Shown in pieces: positions 22,409 to 25,033 of a stretch of 25,033 bases of DNA (its first letter is position 1; each line of letters opens with the position of its first letter). The DNA comes from an uncultured Lachnospiraceae bacterium (lineage in GTDB: Bacteria; Bacillota; Clostridia; Lachnospirales; Lachnospiraceae). The DNA lies in NCBI GenBank assembly GCA_949935685.1, contig CATLGN010000002.1:1-25033 (forward strand), read 5' to 3'. The notes beneath the pieces are model-generated. The model was not told where the DNA came from and did no database searches. It saw only the letters and a program-made list of their open reading frames with translations. A program made the translations under genes and the position numbers.

Positions 22409-25033
22409 CACCTATCACCACATTCTCACCGTTGATGTCCCATTCCTTCGTGCACGCGGCCGCCCTGTCGTACACAATCGCATCCGCCAGAACTTTCGCT
22501 GCGATACCGCTTTCATTTTTGCCGACAATCTCCGCGATTTTGGCATTGCCCTCTATGGAGACAAGAATATGGTCCATCACTTCAAAATCCGCTTCTTTCC
22601 GCATCGTCTGAATCTTGCTGATCACTTCGTATACATAGCCTTCTTCCAGCAGTTCTTCCGACAAATTCGTATCCAGAACGACCGTAACGGCGCCGTAACT
22701 CTCAGACACAAACCCTTCCACCTGCGCCGCGTCGATCAGCAGATCGTCCTTCTCCAGCACTTCCTCCTGTCCGTCCAGCGTCACCGTCAGCGTCCCTGTT
22801 TCATTGATCTCATCCATCGCGCGGTTGCCGTCCAGACCTGCCAGCAGCTCCTTCAGCGCATTGATCCGCTTTCCGAACCGCCTGCCCAGCGTCTTAAGCT
22901 GCGGTTTGAACGTATAGGAGGTAAAGTCCCGGACATCCTCCGAATAGATCACTTCTTTTACATTCAATTCCTCCGCGATGATGTCTCTGTAAAAGTCGGA
23001 CAGCGCCTGCTCCGCCTTGACATACATTCTGCCGATCGGCTGGCGGTTTTTGATATTGGCCGTATTCCTTGCGGCGCGCCCGAGCACGACCGTCTCCAGC
23101 ACGGCCTCCATATTGGCTTCCAGTTCTTTGTCGATCAGGCTTTCATCCGCCACAGGGAAATCACATAAATGTACGCTTTCCGGCGCACCGGCGTCCACGC
23201 TGACGACAAGATTGCGGTAAATCTGCTCCGTCATAAAAGGAATCATCGGCGCCGCCGCTTTCGCCACCGTCACAAGCGCGGTATACAGCGTCATATAGGC
23301 ATTGATCTTATCCTGCTCCATGCCCTTCGCCCAGAAACGCTCCCGTCCCCGTCTGACGTACCAATTGCTCATCTCATCGACAAATTCCTGCAATGCTCTG
23401 GCAGCTTCCGGGATGCGGTAATTATCCAGATCGTAGTCCACATCCTTTACAAGTGTATTCAGTTTGGACAACAGCCATTTGTCCATCACGGAAAGTTTGT
23501 CATATTCCAGTGTATACTGCGATGCGTCAAAGGCATCGATATTGGCATACAATACAAAAAACGCATAGGTATTCCAGAGCGTACCCATAAATTTCCGCTG
23601 CCCTTCCATGACCGCCTTGCCGTAAAAACGATTTGGCAGCCACGGCGCGGAATTGATATAAAAATACCAGCGGATGGCGTCCGCGCCATACTGTGACAGC
23701 GCTGCAAACGGGTCGATGGCGTTTCCCTTGGATTTGGACAGCTTTTTCCCGTTTTCGTCCTGCACATGGCCCAGCACAATTACATTTTCATATGGCGCCC
23801 GGTTAAACAGCAGCGTGGATTCCGCCAGCAGGGAATAAAACCATCCTCTCGTCTGATCCACTGCCTCGGAGATAAACTGCGCCGGGAACTGTTGTTCAAA
23901 CAGATCTTTATTCTCGAACGGATAATGATGCTGCGCAAACGGCATCGCGCCGGAGTCAAACCAGCAGTCGATCACTTCCGGCACACGATGCATCTCACCG
24001 CCGCACTGCGGACATTTTATCGTTATTTCATCAATATACGGCCGGTGCAGTTCCACGGTCTTCGCCGCGGGATTGCCGCTCATCTGTTCCAGTTCCTCCC
24101 GGCTGCCGACGGCGTGCATATGGCCGCAGGAACATTCCCATACGTTCAATGGCGTTCCCCAATAGCGGTTCCGGGAAATGCCCCAGTCCTGGATATTCTC
24201 CAGCCAGTCCCCGAACCGCCCCTTGCCGATGGACTGCGGAATCCAGTTGATCGTATTGTTATTGCGAATCAGGTCTTCTTTTACCGCTGTCATCTTAATA
24301 AACCACGATTCTCTCGCATAATAGATGAGCGGCGTGTCACAGCGCCAGCAGAACGGATAGTCATGCTCAAACTTCGGCGCGTCAAACAGCTTCCCGTCCC
24401 GATCCAGATCTTTGAGAATTGCCGGGTCAGCGTCCTTGACAAACGTTCCGGCATACGGCGTCTCCGCCGTCATATTACCCTTGCCGTCCACAAACTGGAC
24501 AAACGGCAGATCATACTTTCTCCCAACCTGTGCGTCGTCCTCACCAAACGCCGGCGCGATATGCACGATGCCCGTACCGTCCGTCATCGTGACATAACTG
24601 TCACAGGTGACATAATGCGCCTTTTTATGCTGTTTTGCCGCGCCTTCGCCCGCACAGGCAAACAGCGGCTCGTATTCTTTATATTCCAGATCCTTTCCGG
24701 TGTATGTCTCCAGGACTTCATAAGCGGCCGTCTTATTTTCCGCATCCGCAAGCTTCCCCAATACCCGGTCAAGCAGCGCCTGTGCCAGATAATACGTATA
24801 ACCGTCCGCCGCCTTCACTTTGACATAGACTTCCTCCGGGTTGACACAGAGCGCCAGATTGGAGGGAAGCGTCCACGGCGTCGTCGTCCACGCCAGAAAA
24901 TACGCGTCTTCTCCTTTTACCCGAAAACGCACGACCGCGGAGCGTTCCTTTACCGCCTTATAGCCCTGCGCAACCTCGTGGGAGGAAAGCGGCGTCCCGC
25001 AGCGCGGACAGTACGGCACGATCTTAAAGCCCT
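22395..25033 (-). CDS. ileS: Isoleucyl-tRNA synthetase, 5' end beyond the window
   Basis: Class I synthetase charging tRNA-Ile, with editing of valyl errors. About 879 codons are present; the frame continues through the right edge (GFKI before VPYCPRCGTPLSSHEV), so the apparent start at 25019 is an internal GTG. Visible: the editing-domain start TTPWTLPSNLALCV, DGTGIVHIAPAFGEDD, the zinc-type pairs CPRC and CPQC, the KMSKS equivalent KLSKSKGN, the anticodon-binding region (MSNWYVRRGRERFW), ARNTANIKNRQPIGRMYV, and a C-terminal extension of DUF5915 type. This layout fits the longer, eukaryote-like type 2 IleS. The HIGH motif and any upstream T-box lie outside. Confidence 0.95.
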   Translation of the reverse strand, partial: GFKIVPYCPRCGTPLSSHEVAQGYKAVKERSAVVRFRVKGEDAYFLAWTTTPWTLPSNLALCVNPEEVYVKVKAADGYTYYLAQALLDRVLGKLADAENKTAAYEVLETYTGKDLEYKEYEPLFACAGEGAAKQHKKAHYVTCDSYVTMTDGTGIVHIAPAFGEDDAQVGRKYDLPFVQFVDGKGNMTAETPYAGTFVKDADPAILKDLDRDGKLFDAPKFEHDYPFCWRCDTPLIYYARESWFIKMTAVKEDLIRNNNTINWIPQSIGKGRFGDWLENIQDWGISRNRYWGTPLNVWECSCGHMHAVGSREELEQMSGNPAAKTVELHRPYIDEITIKCPQCGGEMHRVPEVIDCWFDSGAMPFAQHHYPFENKDLFEQQFPAQFISEAVDQTRGWFYSLLAESTLLFNRAPYENVIVLGHVQDENGKKLSKSKGNAIDPFAALSQYGADAIRWYFYINSAPWLPNRFYGKAVMEGQRKFMGTLWNTYAFFVLYANIDAFDASQYTLEYDKLSVMDKWLLSKLNTLVKDVDYDLDNYRIPEAARALQEFVDEMSNWYVRRGRERFWAKGMEQDKINAYMTLYTALVTVAKAAAPMIPFMTEQIYRNLVVSVDAGAPESVHLCDFPVADESLIDKELEANMEAVLETVVLGRAARNTANIKNRQPIGRMYVKAEQALSDFYRDIIAEELNVKEVIYSEDVRDFTSYTFKPQLKTLGRRFGKRINALKELLAGLDGNRAMDEINETGTLTVTLDGQEEVLEKDDLLIDAAQVEGFVSESYGAVTVVLDTNLSEELLEEGYVYEVISKIQTMRKEADFEVMDHILVSIEGNAKIAEIVGKNESGIAAKVLADAIVYDRAAACTKEWDINGENVVIGVEKR

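Overview
The window reads as chromosomal DNA of a motile, endospore-forming member of the Clostridia, most likely Lachnospiraceae. Base composition is mixed and purine-rich Shine-Dalgarno sites are common. There are sporulation genes (SipL/DUF3794-LysM, SpoIID, a SpoIIQ-like protein), class 1B pyrimidine genes (pyrD/pyrK), a DUF1934 protein, IspE, and two protein families I associate with Lachnospiraceae. Sites resembling sigma-A, sigma-D, sigma-E and possibly sigma-F/G promoters can be read upstream of several genes. No rRNA, tRNA, CRISPR array, phage gene or insertion sequence was seen.

Layout. 1-1279 (minus): a small membrane protein, glutamate racemase murI and the start of a DUF1934 protein. 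1348-2964 (minus): ispE followed by a FadR-type GntR regulator, behind a near-consensus housekeeping promoter. 2965-3251 is a divergent control region holding a 12-bp inverted repeat and a sigma-D-like promoter for the plus-strand gene 3252-3902, which ends at a bidirectional terminator. 3984-5525 (minus): SipL-like spore coat protein with a sigma-E-like promoter. 5657-9072 (minus): PrcB-like lipoprotein, pyrC, pyrK, pyrD, tightly packed. 9246-9980 (plus): a plsC acyltransferase converging on 9977-14316 (minus), which holds GIY-YIG protein, amidohydrolase, GH9-like lipoprotein and a diverged MurF. 14341-16238 (minus): spoIID followed by a SpoIIQ-like M23 protein. 16310-17398 (minus): an EF-hand-rich protein with a sigma-D-like promoter and a structured leader. 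17567-22336 (minus): glycogen phosphorylase and an aconitase-family hydratase. 22395 to the right edge (minus): ileS, cut at its 5' end.

How the parts relate. Three themes recur: cell wall and spore envelope (murI, MurF-like, SipL, SpoIID, SpoIIQ-like), core metabolism (pyrimidines, isoprenoids, phospholipid, glycogen), and two orphan genes that look wired into the flagellar sigma-D regulon although no flagellar gene is in the window. Both sigma-D-type leaders also carry CsrA-like GGA elements, which suggests a second, post-transcriptional motility-linked control. Several wall-active proteins look catalytically altered: SpoIID lacks the usual Glu, the M23 domain lacks its zinc His residues, and the GH9 protein lacks the DAGD motif. 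Function and promoter calls come from reading the sequence only; nothing was searched or computed.
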